From Pseudanabaena sp. FACHB-1998 (GTDB taxonomy: Bacteria; Cyanobacteriota; Cyanobacteriia; Pseudanabaenales; Pseudanabaenaceae): DNA of 64,000 nt. Each line of letters opens with the position of its first letter. The stretch's first letter is position 1. Both the position numbers and the translations under genes were made by a program. The notes beneath the pieces were generated by a model that made no database searches, was not told the origin of the DNA, and worked only from the letters and a program-made list of their open reading frames with translations. Below are positions 41,587-51,539 of this stretch, piece after piece. The stretch covers positions 1-64,000 of the forward strand of contig NZ_JACJQA010000019.1 in assembly GCF_014696355.1 (NCBI RefSeq). The letters are read 5' to 3'.

Positions 41587-42933
41587 TTAAGCAAACTTCT
41601 GATGAATCATCTCAATTACTTGTGCCTCTTCAGGGGTCATGATGCCATCTAACATCGCAAATTTCTGACATTGGGCAAACAAAGATAACGCATACGCTGG
41701 CTTAAGATCCTCTAATAACATCTCCAACGGAAGTGGTGAATCTATATACTCAGCGATCGCATCAATTGATTCTGGTCTAAGACTTGCTGATTTTAAATCA
41801 GCTAAAACACTTTCTTTACTTCTACCTTGATTGCCCGCCAAGATCACATGAACGAGAATTTGATCGATAATCTGTTCTTGTGGAATCGCACTTTTTAAAC
41901 GCTCTTCACTATCTACTTGAATGTCTACTAATTTTTCTTCAAAGTTGACAGGGTTTAGTTTTGCTTCGTAAAAAGAACAACTCGCTTGACCAAGTGTGTA
42001 AAGCATTACTGCATCTGAACTTGCAGCAATCACAGCTCCTGCAAGGGGAATATTTCGTAGCAGTCCTAATCCTGCTTTGATTGCCATTTTGCCGCCAAAA
42101 GCTAACCCGAATACGGCGACAACTTCTCCTTTTCTAGCGGGGTCTTTAAGATCCATTCCATAGGCACAGGCAATTTGATAAACCATCTCAGCTTGGAGCG
42201 AAGTGGTCGCAGCCAGATCAACTGCAAATAATGCTGCGGCAGAACCAGGAACAATCGTAGTAGCAAATCCAGACGCACCCGCAAACACGGCTTTTTGTCC
42301 AATGATTCTCTGTGCGATTTGATAGGCTGACTCGTTGGGATATTTTTGTTTTAAGTTCTGTACCTCGGCTTCTGATGCTGCCGCATCTACCTGATCTAAT
42401 ATTTTCAAAAACCAATCAGCATTAAAGATCCCCGCAGCTTTCCGAATTAAAGAATTATTCCCAACAACCTCGATCGCAGATCCTGCGCTACTAGTTGCCG
42501 ATGAAATTCCACCAACAACAGCACCACCAACTGTTTGAGTAAATGCACCAGCCGCACCGCCAATTGCTCCTGCGGTTGCCACAGCAGCTCCACCGACGGC
42601 ACTTCCAACAGAGCCAGCTACACCACCAACAGCACTTCCCGCACTAACGATCGCACCGCCAACATTTCCCGCCGCACCCGCGACATTATCACCAATCACA
42701 CTCGCCGCTCCACCTACAGCATTTCCAAGCGATCCAGCCGCACCCGCAACATTACCGCCAACTGCACTAGCTGCATTACCAACTGCTCCTGCGGCTCCTG
42801 CAACCGCACCAAATGCCCCATCCCACCAATTACCTTTTTGTGATTTCTCACTAGTTACCGTAATTGCAGAGTCCGTTGTAGTAACTTCTTCGTTTAATTG
42901 AGAATTGTCAACGGACTCAGGAAGATTAGTCAT
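41587..42933 (-). CDS. EcsC-like protein with Gly/Ala-rich N-terminal repeats and TerB-like tail
   Basis: A 448-residue protein. After a Thr/Ser/Glu-rich N-terminus, residues about 42-160 are a Gly/Ala/Val-rich array of approximate 11-residue units (variants of GAAG.VG.A.S.VGG), like a glycine zipper or amphipathic membrane-binding helix. Residues about 190-320 look like EcsC/DUF697-type sequence (QKAVFAGASGFATTIVPG, SLQAEMVYQIACAYGMDL, SDAVMLYTLGQAS). The last part (LSLFAQCQKFAMLDGIMTPEEAQ) resembles the end of a TerB domain. I see no catalytic motif. It likely associates with membranes; function unknown. Confidence 0.6.
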   Translation of the reverse strand: MTNLPESVDNSQLNEEVTTTDSAITVTSEKSQKGNWWDGAFGAVAGAAGAVGNAASAVGGNVAGAAGSLGNAVGGAASVIGDNVAGAAGNVGGAIVSAGSAVGGVAGSVGSAVGGAAVATAGAIGGAAGAFTQTVGGAVVGGISSATSSAGSAIEVVGNNSLIRKAAGIFNADWFLKILDQVDAAASEAEVQNLKQKYPNESAYQIAQRIIGQKAVFAGASGFATTIVPGSAAALFAVDLAATTSLQAEMVYQIACAYGMDLKDPARKGEVVAVFGLAFGGKMAIKAGLGLLRNIPLAGAVIAASSDAVMLYTLGQASCSFYEAKLNPVNFEEKLVDIQVDSEERLKSAIPQEQIIDQILVHVILAGNQGRSKESVLADLKSASLRPESIDAIAEYIDSPLPLEMLLEDLKPAYALSLFAQCQKFAMLDGIMTPEEAQVIEMIHQKFA

Positions 42934-43048
42934 ATTCTTGTTGTCTATTAAATTAATTACTTGTGTTTCAGGTTTGATATCAGATTTAAGCTTAGTAAAA
43001 ATCGATTGAGGTATGGCTGTATTCAGTTTTAAGACTCACAAACAATAA

Positions 43049-43441
43049 CTAAGGAATAAAAATACGACCCGCCCCTAAATAGTTATCTATATCAAGACCA
43101 ATTTCTATCAAACTAGCCACACATTTTTCTCGATACACTTTCTCATCAAGTCGCTCCACATTACTAATAGTTACAACTGGAAGACTGAGATCTGTATTTT
43201 TTTCACGAATTGTCTGCTCTAAAGAAGTTTTCCCCTTCATATTTCTATTAGCAGTAATCAAAATCATTTGACTTTGTTGAGCAAAATTCCAGACTAACAG
43301 ATCACTACTATCACGAGGTAAACCCACATCCTCAAATTGTAGAAATTTAATTTCTATTAGCTCCAGCCAACCTTCAGCCGCCACAACACCCCAAATGATT
43401 AAAGATTTACCTTTGAGATTGTAATCAATTAAAAACTTCAT
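43049..43441 (-). CDS. DUF5615/PIN-like protein, second module
   Basis: A 130-residue paralogue of the protein at 2664-3059. Shared features: MKFLIDYNLKGKSLI, EDVGLPRDSSDLLVWNFAQQSQMILITANRNMKGK, and an end of DNYLGAGRIFIP. The start overlaps the DUF433 stop by 4 bp (ATGA on the minus strand, 43438-43441). The Asp/Asn after the first strand and the acidic residues before WNFA are kept in both copies, consistent with a conserved active site. Toxin/nuclease function is inferred from the family. Confidence 0.7.
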   Translation of the reverse strand: MKFLIDYNLKGKSLIIWGVVAAEGWLELIEIKFLQFEDVGLPRDSSDLLVWNFAQQSQMILITANRNMKGKTSLEQTIREKNTDLSLPVVTISNVERLDEKVYREKCVASLIEIGLDIDNYLGAGRIFIP

Positions 43442-43821
43442 GCTTCAGTAGCTAGTCTAGCTTTCCAACTTTGCAATTTTTCCCATGCTTTTTTATTTTC
43501 AGGTCTAGGAGTACGATTAGTTGCTTGAGAAAATCTTTCTTTATTGATTTCTTCCCAATAATGGCGATTTATATCAGATTCTTGCAAAACCTGTTGATAC
43601 TCTGAGTCCAACTGTTCTCGATGATTTTCAATATAGGCGATCGCTGAACTGAATTGGTGATCAGTAATATAAAAAAAATAATTGCGAATTAACTTTACAG
43701 GATAACCAGCATGAATATAATCCATCAAGTCATATAGGGTAATCCGAGTACCATTAATAGTAAGTCCTCTTTCTGTTCGGACAATATCTGACTTGTCTTG
43801 AATAGCTCTCATATTCGCCAC
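43438..43821 (-). CDS. DUF433 domain protein, second module
   Basis: A 127-residue paralogue of the protein at 2281-2667. The RTERGLTI(T/N)GTRITLYD core is almost identical between the two, followed by (V/L)MDY and diverged C-terminal two-thirds that keep a helical IAYIENHREQL pattern and a Lys-rich AWEKLQSWKARL. The two-gene order and 4-bp overlap are the same as in the first module. psaB lies immediately upstream on the left of the transcript end, in the same direction, separated by a terminator-free 30 bp on this gene's 5' side. Confidence 0.78.
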   Translation of the reverse strand: MANMRAIQDKSDIVRTERGLTINGTRITLYDLMDYIHAGYPVKLIRNYFFYITDHQFSSAIAYIENHREQLDSEYQQVLQESDINRHYWEEINKERFSQATNRTPRPENKKAWEKLQSWKARLATEA

Positions 43822-43852
43822 TCTTATAAATATTAGATATTATAGCTTTTAC

Positions 43853-43888
43853 AAAAAAATCCCCCACATTGCTGTGAGGGATTTTTTT
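43853..43888 (-). terminator. Terminator of psaB
   Basis: Stem AAAAAAATCCC / GGGATTTTTTT with additional pairs CACA/TGTG inside, 20 bp after the psaB stop codon; T-run on the minus strand. Confidence 0.85.
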
Positions 43889-43907
43889 AATTAACTAGCA
43901 AGCTAGA

Positions 43908-46124
43908 TTAACCGAAAGCCGTTGTCGTTGAGGCGATCAGGAATGCTGCATAGGTGACGATGTAGCCAATCGTGAAGTGAGCCAAGCCAACCAAACGAGC
44001 TTGAACGATAGAAAGAGCTACAGGCTTGTCTTTCCACTGAACCAAACTTGCAAGAGGAGTGCGTTGGTGCGCCCATACAAGGGTTTCGATCAATTCTTGC
44101 CAGTAACCACGCCAAGAGATCAAGAACATGAATCCAGTTGCCCAAACGAGGTGTCCGAATAGGAACATCCAAGCCCAAACAGAGATATTGTTCATGCCGT
44201 AGGGGTTGTAGCCATTGATCAACTGAGCGGAGTTGAGCCATAGGTAGTCACGGAGCCAGCCCATGATGGTGACAGAGGATTCGTTGAACTGAGCAACGTT
44301 ACCTTGCCATACACCGAGGTGTTTCCAGTGCCAGTAGAAGGTTGTCCAACCAATGGTGTTCAACATCCAGAACATGGCTAGGTAGAAGGAATCCCATGCC
44401 GAGATATCGCAAGTACCGCCACGACCAGGACCGTCGCAAGGGAAGCTGTAGCCAAAGTCTTTTTTGTCTGGCATGAGCTTAGAACCACGAGCATCCAACG
44501 CACCCTTAACCAAGATCAAGGTGGTGGTGTGTAGACCTAGAGCGATCGCATGGTGAACTAGGAAGTCGCCAGGTCCAATTGTGAGGAACAAAGAGTTATC
44601 ACCAGAGTTAATACCAGCCAACCAACCAGGCAACCAAGCAGCACCAGTGTTAGAAGGAATGCTGGAAGCGTTGGAAAGCAATACATCAAAGCCGTAGAGA
44701 GCTTTACCGTGAGCAGCTTGAATCCATTGTGCGAATACAGGCTCGATCAAGATTTGCTTTTCAGGAGTTCCAAAAGCTTGCATTACGTCGTTGTGAACGT
44801 AGATACCAAGGGTATGGAAGCCCAAGAAGAGAGATACCCAGCTTAGGTGAGAGATGATTGCTTCTTTATGCTCAAGCATACGTGCAAGCACGTTGTTCTT
44901 GTTAGCTTCAGGATCGTAGTCACGAACGAAGAAGATCGCACCGTGAGCAAATGCACCGACCATCAAGAAACCAGCAATATATTGGTGATGAGTATATAGA
45001 GCAGCTTGAGTGGTGAAGTCCTTAGCGATGAACGCATAGGAAGGCATCGAATACATGTGCTGAGCAACCAAAGATGTGATTACACCCAAAGAAGCCAGAG
45101 CCAAACCGAGTTGGAAGTGCAAAGAGTTGTTGACGGTGTCATACAAACCTTTGTGACCATCGCCTAGCAAACCACCGAAAGGAGTACCCTTAGGAGGATT
45201 GTGGGCAGCCAAGATCTCTTTGATGCTGTGACCGATACCAAAGTTGGTGCGGTACATGTGACCAGCAATGATGAACAACACGGCGATCGCCAAGTGGTGA
45301 TGGGCAATGTCAGTCATCCAAAGAGATTCGGTTTGAGGATGGAAACCACCAAGGAAGGTCAGAATTGCTGTACCAGCGCCTTGAGATGTACCAAATACAT
45401 GCCCTGCGGTATCAGGATTCTGAGCATACACGCCCCAGTTACCAGTGAAGAAAGGTGCGAGACCAGCTGGATGAGGAGGAACGCTCAAGAAGTTGTCCCA
45501 ACCAACATGGATACCACGGGATTCAGGAATCGCAACGTGAACCATGTGACCAGTCCAAGCCAAGGAGCTAGCGCCAAACAAACCAGCCAAGTGGTGATTG
45601 AGGCGAGACTCAGCATTCTTGAACCAAGAGAGGCTAGGACGGAAGCTGGGTTGTAAGTGCAACCAACCTGCAAAAAGCATGAGGGAAGCAAAGATCAACA
45701 TCCAGATAGCGCCGCTAAACAACTCTTCGTTGGTACGCATACCGATGGTGTACCACCAGTGGTAAACACCAGAAAGAGCAATATTTACAGGACCAGCAAC
45801 ATCAGTTTGTGTAAACGCTTCAACTGCTGCCTTACCGAAGTGAGGATCCCAAATCGCATGGGCGATCGGGCGTGTTGTGAGAGGATTCTTAATCCATTGC
45901 TCGAAGTTACCCTGCCACGCTACGTGAAACAGGTTGCCAGATGTCCACAGGAAGATGATTGCCAAATGTCCGAAGTGGGAAGCAAAAATCTTTTGGTAAA
46001 GACTTTCTTCGGTAACACCATCGTGACTTTCAAAATCGTTCGCTGTGGCGATCGCATACCAGATTCGACGGGTTGTCGGATCTTCTGCGAGAGCCTGGCT
46101 AAACTTAGGAAATTTCGTTGCCAT
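43908..46124 (-). CDS. psaB: Photosystem I core protein PsaB
   Basis: PsaB (P700 apoprotein A2) pairs with PsaA to hold P700, the primary acceptors and the FX cluster in the thylakoid membrane. The start [20 protein letters not shown] at 46124 is the family start and gives 738 residues; a frame-open ATG at 46163 would add 13 extra residues and overlap psaA. Seen: eleven hydrophobic spans, many His residues for chlorophyll, and the FX-ligating [12 protein letters not shown] near residue 555. It follows psaA by 25 bp, forming the psaA-psaB operon. Confidence 0.98.
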   Translation of the reverse strand: MATKFPKFSQALAEDPTTRRIWYAIATANDFESHDGVTEESLYQKIFASHFGHLAIIFLWTSGNLFHVAWQGNFEQWIKNPLTTRPIAHAIWDPHFGKAAVEAFTQTDVAGPVNIALSGVYHWWYTIGMRTNEELFSGAIWMLIFASLMLFAGWLHLQPSFRPSLSWFKNAESRLNHHLAGLFGASSLAWTGHMVHVAIPESRGIHVGWDNFLSVPPHPAGLAPFFTGNWGVYAQNPDTAGHVFGTSQGAGTAILTFLGGFHPQTESLWMTDIAHHHLAIAVLFIIAGHMYRTNFGIGHSIKEILAAHNPPKGTPFGGLLGDGHKGLYDTVNNSLHFQLGLALASLGVITSLVAQHMYSMPSYAFIAKDFTTQAALYTHHQYIAGFLMVGAFAHGAIFFVRDYDPEANKNNVLARMLEHKEAIISHLSWVSLFLGFHTLGIYVHNDVMQAFGTPEKQILIEPVFAQWIQAAHGKALYGFDVLLSNASSIPSNTGAAWLPGWLAGINSGDNSLFLTIGPGDFLVHHAIALGLHTTTLILVKGALDARGSKLMPDKKDFGYSFPCDGPGRGGTCDISAWDSFYLAMFWMLNTIGWTTFYWHWKHLGVWQGNVAQFNESSVTIMGWLRDYLWLNSAQLINGYNPYGMNNISVWAWMFLFGHLVWATGFMFLISWRGYWQELIETLVWAHQRTPLASLVQWKDKPVALSIVQARLVGLAHFTIGYIVTYAAFLIASTTTAFG

Positions 46125-46149
46125 AATTACTTCAATTTCTCCGTTAATA

Positions 46150-48402
46150 TTAGCCAAGTGCACCGTAACGGGCTAGGAAGAATGCCCAAGTTGTGGCAAT
46201 TCCACCTAAGAGGTAGTGAGCTAGACCCACAGCACGACCTTGAGTAATGCTCAAAGCGCGAGGAGAAATAGCAGGAGCAACGTTGAGCTTATTGTGAGCC
46301 CAAACGATTGACTCGATTAGTTCTTGCCAGTAGCCACGACCACTGAATAGGAACATGAGGCTAAAAGCCCAGATGAAGTGAGCGCCTAAGAAGATCAAAC
46401 CGTAAGCGGACAATGCCGAACCGTAGGATTGAATAACGTTGGAAGCTTGGGCCCACAAGAAGTCACGTAACCAGCCATTGATGGTCAATGCACTCTGTGC
46501 AAAGTTACCGCCAGCCATATTGGTGATTGTGCCGCCTGCGTCAACAGTACCGAAAATATCGGACTGCATTTTCCAAGAGAAGTGGAAGATGACAACAGAA
46601 ATACAGTTGTACATCCAGAAAAGACCTAGGAATACGTGATCCCATGCCGAAACTTGACATGTGCCGCCACGACCAGGACCGTCGCAAGGGAAGCGGAAAC
46701 CGAGTTCAGCCTTGTCTGGAATCAAGCGAGAGCTACGAGCATAAAGCACGCCCTTCAGCAAGATCAAGACAGTGACGTGAATGGTGAACGCATGGATGTG
46801 GTGTACCAAGAAGTCAGCAGTACCAAGAGCCATGTGAGCAACAGCAACCTTGCCACCAACAACAATAGTATCGCCACCGAAGATGGGGCTAACGCTAGAG
46901 GTTGCGTAAGGAGCGGTTGTACCAGCAGCAGCCGCATGGATACCTTGAATCCAGTTAGCGAAGACAGGCTTCAACTGAATTGCGGTGTCGGAGAACATAT
47001 CTTGAGGACGACCCAATGCACGCATGGTGTCGTTGTGGATGTAAAGACCGAAGCTGTGGAAGCCAAGGAAAATACATACCCAGTTAAGGTGAGAGATAAT
47101 TGCATCGCGGTGGCGCAACATGCGATCAAGTAAGTTATTTACATTCTTAGCAGGATCGTAATCGCGAACCATGAAGATACCCGCGTGAGCTGCTGCACCA
47201 CAGATCAAGAAGCCGCCAATCCACATGTGATGTGTGAAGAGAGAAACTTGAGTTGCGTAGTCAGTAGCAATGTAGGGATAAGCAGGCATCGCGTACATAT
47301 GTTGAGCGACGATGATGCTCAAAGAACCCATCAAAGCTAGGTTAACAGCTAGCTGTGCATGCCAAGAAGAGGTCAAAATTTCATATAGACCCTTGTGACC
47401 TTCACCAGTTAGAGGTCCCTTGTGAGCTTCAAGAATTTCCTTCATGCTGTGACCGATACCCCAGTTGGTGCGGTACATATGTCCAGCGATGATGAAAAGA
47501 GTTGCGATCGCAAGGTGATGGTGAGCTTGGTCAGTCAACCAAAGAGATCCAGTTTGAGGATTCAAACCACCCTTAAAGGTTAGGAAATCTGCATAAGCAC
47601 CCCAGTTCAAAGTGAAGAAAGGTGTTAAACCCTGAGCAAAGCTAGGGAAGATGTCCGCCATCAAGGAAGGGTTAGTAATGAACTCATGAGGAAGAGGGAT
47701 CTGATCAGCAGGTACGCCCTTATCAAGGTAGTAGTTGATAGGAATCGATACGTGGATCTGATGTCCAGCCCAAGAGAGAGAACCCAAACCGAGTAAACCA
47801 GCCAAGTGGTGGTTCATCATCGATTCAGCATTCTTAAACCACTCAAGTTTAGGAGCTGCCTTGTGGTAGTGGAACCAACCAGCGAAGAACATCAAACCTG
47901 CCATCACCAAACCGCCAATTGCGGTGCAGAGGAGTTGATACTCGGTGGTGATACCAGATGCTCTCCAAAGGTGGAACAAACCAGAAGTGATTTGAATACC
48001 TTGAAAACCGCCGCCCACATCGCCGTTCAAGATGTCTTGACCGACTACGTTCCAGACTACTTGAGCGCTGGGTTTGATATGGACTGGATCGGCTAACCAA
48101 CCAGTGTAGTTAGAGAATTTTGCGCCGTGGTAATACATACCACTCAGCCAAATAAAGATAATGCCCAAATGCCCAAAGTGAGCAGAGAAGATCTTACGAG
48201 CAGTATCTTCTTCGGTTGTGAAACTGTCAAAGTCATGCACATTGGCATGAAGATCCCAAATCCATGTGGTGGTTTTTGGTCCCTTCTTTAGGGTGCGATC
48301 GAAGTGACCAGGTTGTCCCCACTTCTCGAAAGAAGTTGGTACTACGTCACGATCAACCAGTACCTTTACCTCTGTGTCTGGCTTTTGAGGAGTCATTGTC
48401 AT
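46150..48402 (-). CDS. psaA: Photosystem I core protein PsaA
   Basis: PsaA (P700 apoprotein A1), 750 residues, the first gene of psaA-psaB. Seen: N-terminal [37 protein letters not shown], eleven membrane spans with FHWHYHK-like His-rich stretches, and the FX motif [12 protein letters not shown] near residue 580. It starts at 48402 with a GAGAGGA ribosome binding site; a second Met two codons in (48396) is possible. The upstream gap of about 890 bp should hold light-responsive promoters, but I could not identify an HLR1 site with confidence. Confidence 0.98.
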   Translation of the reverse strand: MTMTPQKPDTEVKVLVDRDVVPTSFEKWGQPGHFDRTLKKGPKTTTWIWDLHANVHDFDSFTTEEDTARKIFSAHFGHLGIIFIWLSGMYYHGAKFSNYTGWLADPVHIKPSAQVVWNVVGQDILNGDVGGGFQGIQITSGLFHLWRASGITTEYQLLCTAIGGLVMAGLMFFAGWFHYHKAAPKLEWFKNAESMMNHHLAGLLGLGSLSWAGHQIHVSIPINYYLDKGVPADQIPLPHEFITNPSLMADIFPSFAQGLTPFFTLNWGAYADFLTFKGGLNPQTGSLWLTDQAHHHLAIATLFIIAGHMYRTNWGIGHSMKEILEAHKGPLTGEGHKGLYEILTSSWHAQLAVNLALMGSLSIIVAQHMYAMPAYPYIATDYATQVSLFTHHMWIGGFLICGAAAHAGIFMVRDYDPAKNVNNLLDRMLRHRDAIISHLNWVCIFLGFHSFGLYIHNDTMRALGRPQDMFSDTAIQLKPVFANWIQGIHAAAAGTTAPYATSSVSPIFGGDTIVVGGKVAVAHMALGTADFLVHHIHAFTIHVTVLILLKGVLYARSSRLIPDKAELGFRFPCDGPGRGGTCQVSAWDHVFLGLFWMYNCISVVIFHFSWKMQSDIFGTVDAGGTITNMAGGNFAQSALTINGWLRDFLWAQASNVIQSYGSALSAYGLIFLGAHFIWAFSLMFLFSGRGYWQELIESIVWAHNKLNVAPAISPRALSITQGRAVGLAHYLLGGIATTWAFFLARYGALG

Positions 48403-48756
48403 GTAAATTTTCCTCTCTCAGACTGTTAAGACAAAGTAGATTAAACGATTTAGGCGAGATCTCTCATAGGGCAGAATCTATGAATGAGATAAGAACAGCT
48501 TTTACAAGAGCATCCGCGCCGCGATAGACGTAATTATAGATTTAGGTTTGTGACTCCCTTGAGAGTTTGTAACAATTGTTTAGAATTAAGTCTGATTCGC
48601 TCAATCCTTTACTATGCAATAAATTTAGTCCTACATGCTTCAGTGGTTAGACAAACAAACCCAATATTTTTCTTAACAAAACTTTACTCTTGGCAGATAA
48701 CTTCAGCGCAAGCTAACGGAAATATTAAGGAATGAAAATTAAATAACTTAATGCAA

Positions 48757-48813
48757 ATAGAAGCCAAACTTGTTTCGGCGGGCTTTGTCCGCCGAAACAA
48801 GTTTGGCTTCTAT
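48757..48813. repeat. Palindrome upstream of psaA
   Basis: Perfect 25-nt arms (ATAGAAGCCAAACTTGTTTC... and complement) around GCTTTGT. It sits in a divergent/upstream region, about 350 bp before psaA, not at a gene end. Confidence 0.65.
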
Positions 48814-48862
48814 TCAATTTCTAATCCATCAGATCTTCCTAGACTGAAATTTATTGGGTTTT

Positions 48863-48903
48863 GTGCAAATGTGTCGCGGGCTTTGCCCGCGACACATTTG
48901 CAC
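48863..48903. repeat. Second palindrome upstream of psaA
   Basis: Perfect 18-nt arms GTGCAAATGTGTCGCGGG and complement around CTTTG. Its loop style (GCGGGCTTTGCCCGC) matches other intergenic hairpins in this window. Confidence 0.65.
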
Positions 48904-49031
48904 CATGCGTAAGTTCTATAACTTAATAGCTTTTTTATTTGTATACGGATTGAAGTGCAGAAATAAAGATGAAATTGCTTCTATACTTTGCTTTTGTTTC
49001 TCAACAAAATCTATTACCTCAAAAGTATTTT

Positions 49032-49147
49032 TATAGCAATGTAAGGTTTGCTTAGGACATAAAACCCAAAAAGCGAGTTGCGGCGCTTCGCGCCGCAACT
49101 CGCTTTTTAGGTTTTGGTTTGTACTGGCTAACTCTTGCTTTGCTATA
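49032..49147 (+). repeat. Family A palindromic repeat, copy 3 (116 bp)
   Basis: Same orientation as the copy at 29527; starts TATAGCAATGTAAGG and ends CTTGCTTTGCTATA. Core hairpin ACCCAAAAAGCGAGTTG with GCGGCGCTTCGCGCCGC is the same as in copy 2 except one position in the right arm (TTTTTAGG versus TTTTTGGG). Confidence 0.85.
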
Positions 49148-49293
49148 CCAATCTTTAATGTTAACCAGTGTTTAATGAAGAGGTGTGTCATCGTCGCTAA
49201 ATACCTGTGCGATCGCGTAAATATTAAGCAACGACAAAAACATCAGGCGCGACAACCTGAGCTAACAGTCGAGAAAATTTGCCGTATGAACCT

Positions 49294-50121
49294 TTACCGT
49301 GCTTCGGGAGATGGTGTTGCTCGTTTGGGGGAGGGAATCAAATAGGCGATCACGGCTCCACCGACAAAGCCTGCCACGTTGCGGACAATGGGAACCCATT
49401 CACTAGTTCTGGTTAAAACGGGTCCTAAACCAAAGGAGATAAACAACATGCCCCATAATGGGGTGAAGATGAGCGCCCATTTCCAAGCGAAGATTTCGCC
49501 TTCCTTGCGGGGATGTCCTGCAAAGCCAAAAACTACACCGCCAACAATGGAAGTAATCAAGGTGAGAATCCATTGCTCTTGAGGAATACCGGGGACAACT
49601 GCACAGCCATCTTGCTCAAGACAAGTGGCGATCGCATCAATAGATGACAAAATCGATTGATCGTAACCCTGCTCACGAACATAAAATTGGTTGCCATAGC
49701 GAGATTGCAATTCGATCCAAAAGCCCCGTGATAACAAGGGGTAAACCTCATCGCCAACGCTAAAGTTAAGTAAATTGCGTCCGCGAGAATCAGCTACTAG
49801 CATGATGCTGCGATCGTTTAGTCCCCAGAAATCTTTAACAGCCCGTCCGGGAGTGCGATCAACTTGAGTTAGGACTCGCAGTTTCCAGCCTGTTTGTGCT
49901 TCAAATTTGGTTAACTTTTGATCAAGGGCTTTTTCTTCGACATCGGTTAAAAATCTGCCTAGATCGATCACGTTAGTGTAAGTCTCAGGCAATAATTCGG
50001 GAGCATCATAGGCATGGGCAGCAGGTATATGTGTAAAAGCGATCGCGAGGGGTAAGAAAATGGCGATCGCCAGAGATATCAGCTTTTGGGTAATTTTTGG
50101 CATAGTTGAAAGTGTCATCAC
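49294..50121 (-). CDS. psb32: TPM-domain photosystem II repair protein, Psb32-like
   Basis: A 275-residue TPM-domain protein like cyanobacterial Psb32 and plant TLP18.3, which help photosystem II repair and protection from photodamage. Signal peptide about 1-38 (ending PAAHAY). The TPM domain covers about 45-185: TYTNVIDLGRFLTDVEEKALDQKL, GWKLRVLTQVDRTPG and the DRSIMLVADSRGRNLLNFSVG core. C-terminal hydrophobic segments (ILTLITSIVGGVVFGFAG, WALIFTPLWGMLFISFG, NVAGFVGGAVIAYL) anchor it in the thylakoid membrane. A cysteine pair (CLEQDGC) precedes the anchor. Monocistronic. Confidence 0.9.
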   Translation of the reverse strand: MMTLSTMPKITQKLISLAIAIFLPLAIAFTHIPAAHAYDAPELLPETYTNVIDLGRFLTDVEEKALDQKLTKFEAQTGWKLRVLTQVDRTPGRAVKDFWGLNDRSIMLVADSRGRNLLNFSVGDEVYPLLSRGFWIELQSRYGNQFYVREQGYDQSILSSIDAIATCLEQDGCAVVPGIPQEQWILTLITSIVGGVVFGFAGHPRKEGEIFAWKWALIFTPLWGMLFISFGLGPVLTRTSEWVPIVRNVAGFVGGAVIAYLIPSPKRATPSPEAR

Positions 50122-50402
50122 TTGAGGTTTGGCAAGGCGGGAAGCTAAGCTCGATAAGATTTTTGAGAGTATTTATTGGGAGGATTTAATAGAGTTTTTT
50201 TATAGAAGGCTTTTTATTAGAGTTTTTTATAGGAAGGAGACGAGATATATTCTTAATATTTCTTAATATCTTACAGCACTTTGCATTTCGCTTGTAGCCA
50301 AATCTCAATTCTTTAATCTTTCCTTGAATTGTGACGACACTTAAAGGAATTGCTAGGAACAGGAGTATATAGTTAGAATACTTCCTCTCAGTATTATTTC
50401 TT

Positions 50403-51242
50403 ATGGCAAGCCCAATTCAGTGGTATCCCGGACATATCGCTAAAGCAGAAAAACAATTACTCGAACAACTAAAGCTAGTTGATGTAGTGATTGAAGTGCG
50501 CGATTCTCGGATTTTGATGTCTAGTAAACATCCTAAAATGGAAAAATGGGTAGAGGGAAAGTCACATATTTTAGTTTGCAATCGGATTGATGCCATATCT
50601 TCTACGGTAAAGACGCAGTGGTTGCGCTGGTTTATCGAACAAGAGCGTATGGCTTTCTTTACTGATGCACAGGCGGGTAAAGGCATGGTCGAACTCTTGA
50701 AAGCGGCTCAAGTAGCGGGGGAAAAGGTAAATGAACGTCGTCACAGTCGGGGGATGTTGCCCAGACCAGTAAGAGCCGTAGTTGTGGGCTTTCCCAATGT
50801 GGGCAAATCAGCGTTGATCAATCGCCTGCTCAAGAAAAAAGTAGTGGCTAGTGCTAATAAACCGGGGGTAACGCGCCAGTTGCGCTGGATTAGAATTTCT
50901 GATCAAATTGAGCTACTTGATACTCCGGGGGTAATTCCGCCTTTGTTGCACGATCAGGAAGCAGCTTTGAAATTAGCAATTTGTGATGATATTGGTCAGG
51001 CGGCTTACGACAATGTGTTGGTGGCGGCTGCCGCCGTAGATTTATTGATGGAACTAAATGTAAATCTTATGAGCCGCTACATTGTCGATCCGCAAACTGT
51101 TACTTCGGGAATTGAGTATATTCATGAAGTTGCAGCTTTAAATAAATTTCAAGGGGATTTAGATAAAGTTGCCAGATTGATTTTGTACGATTTTCGTAAA
51201 GGTAGATTAGGAGCGATCGCCTTAGAAATGCCACCCTTCTAA
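50403..51242 (+). CDS. ylqF: Ribosome biogenesis GTPase YlqF/RbgA
   Basis: A 279-residue circularly permuted GTPase that helps late 50S ribosome assembly. The permuted order is seen directly: G4 CNRID (N60-D63) precedes G1 GFPNVGKS (129-136), then the G2-like segment and G3 DTPGV (about 173). Basic and His-rich GHIAKAEKQLLEQL at the N-terminus fits the family. The start is supported by the hydrophobic-to-basic context but has no strong Shine-Dalgarno. It stands alone between the Psb32 gene and the sensor kinases. Confidence 0.93.
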   Translation: MASPIQWYPGHIAKAEKQLLEQLKLVDVVIEVRDSRILMSSKHPKMEKWVEGKSHILVCNRIDAISSTVKTQWLRWFIEQERMAFFTDAQAGKGMVELLKAAQVAGEKVNERRHSRGMLPRPVRAVVVGFPNVGKSALINRLLKKKVVASANKPGVTRQLRWIRISDQIELLDTPGVIPPLLHDQEAALKLAICDDIGQAAYDNVLVAAAAVDLLMELNVNLMSRYIVDPQTVTSGIEYIHEVAALNKFQGDLDKVARLILYDFRKGRLGAIALEMPPF

Positions 51243-51539
51243 GGTATCTATTAATTCAGAACAATTTATCTGTATATCATTCTAAAGATACATGCCAAAT
51301 TCCTAATTTATACTGAATTTTAGGAAGCTATAGAAAATGCGCATTTATAGTCCCGTATAGGGTTACAAAGCTCTGGACAAAAAATATGGAGGCTTTGACT
51401 CTAATACAAAACACGTAATTATATTTGCAATTTAACTATAGTTGTACTTTTGTGTTTTTAACTAAAGTAGTGACCGCTATAATTAATCCAATAATAAAAA
51501 AATTTAAAAATTTAAAATTTATTTCATCCAATCCATAAT

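Larger units (their letters stand above)
48403..49293. other. Gene-free psaA upstream region with hairpins and a family A element
   Basis: About 890 bp. The first 300 bp next to psaA is AT-rich leader/promoter sequence. Then come two hairpins (48757-48813 and 48863-48903) and the 116-bp repeat at 49032-49147. The two open frames that run through this area are discarded because they coincide with repeats. No ribosome binding site or known RNA was recognised. Confidence 0.5.

Noticed and set aside
42535-42843. 102-residue Ser/Thr/Arg-rich frame on the plus strand
   Set aside because: Antisense image of the Gly/Ala-rich repeat of the EcsC-like gene.
45201-47133. Long plus-strand frames opposite psaB and psaA
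   Set aside because: They are antisense to strongly conserved photosystem I genes and arise from codon bias; no motif or start context supports them.
48403-48720. Search for an HLR1-type direct repeat upstream of psaA
   Set aside because: Only one half-site-like GTTACAA was found on the psaA strand; no paired site at the right spacing.
48854-49036. 60-residue open frame on the plus strand upstream of psaA
   Set aside because: Begins inside the palindrome at 48863-48903 and lacks coding character.
48916-49191. 91-residue open frame on the minus strand upstream of psaA
   Set aside because: It reads through the 116-bp family A element and has no ribosome binding site or recognisable motif.
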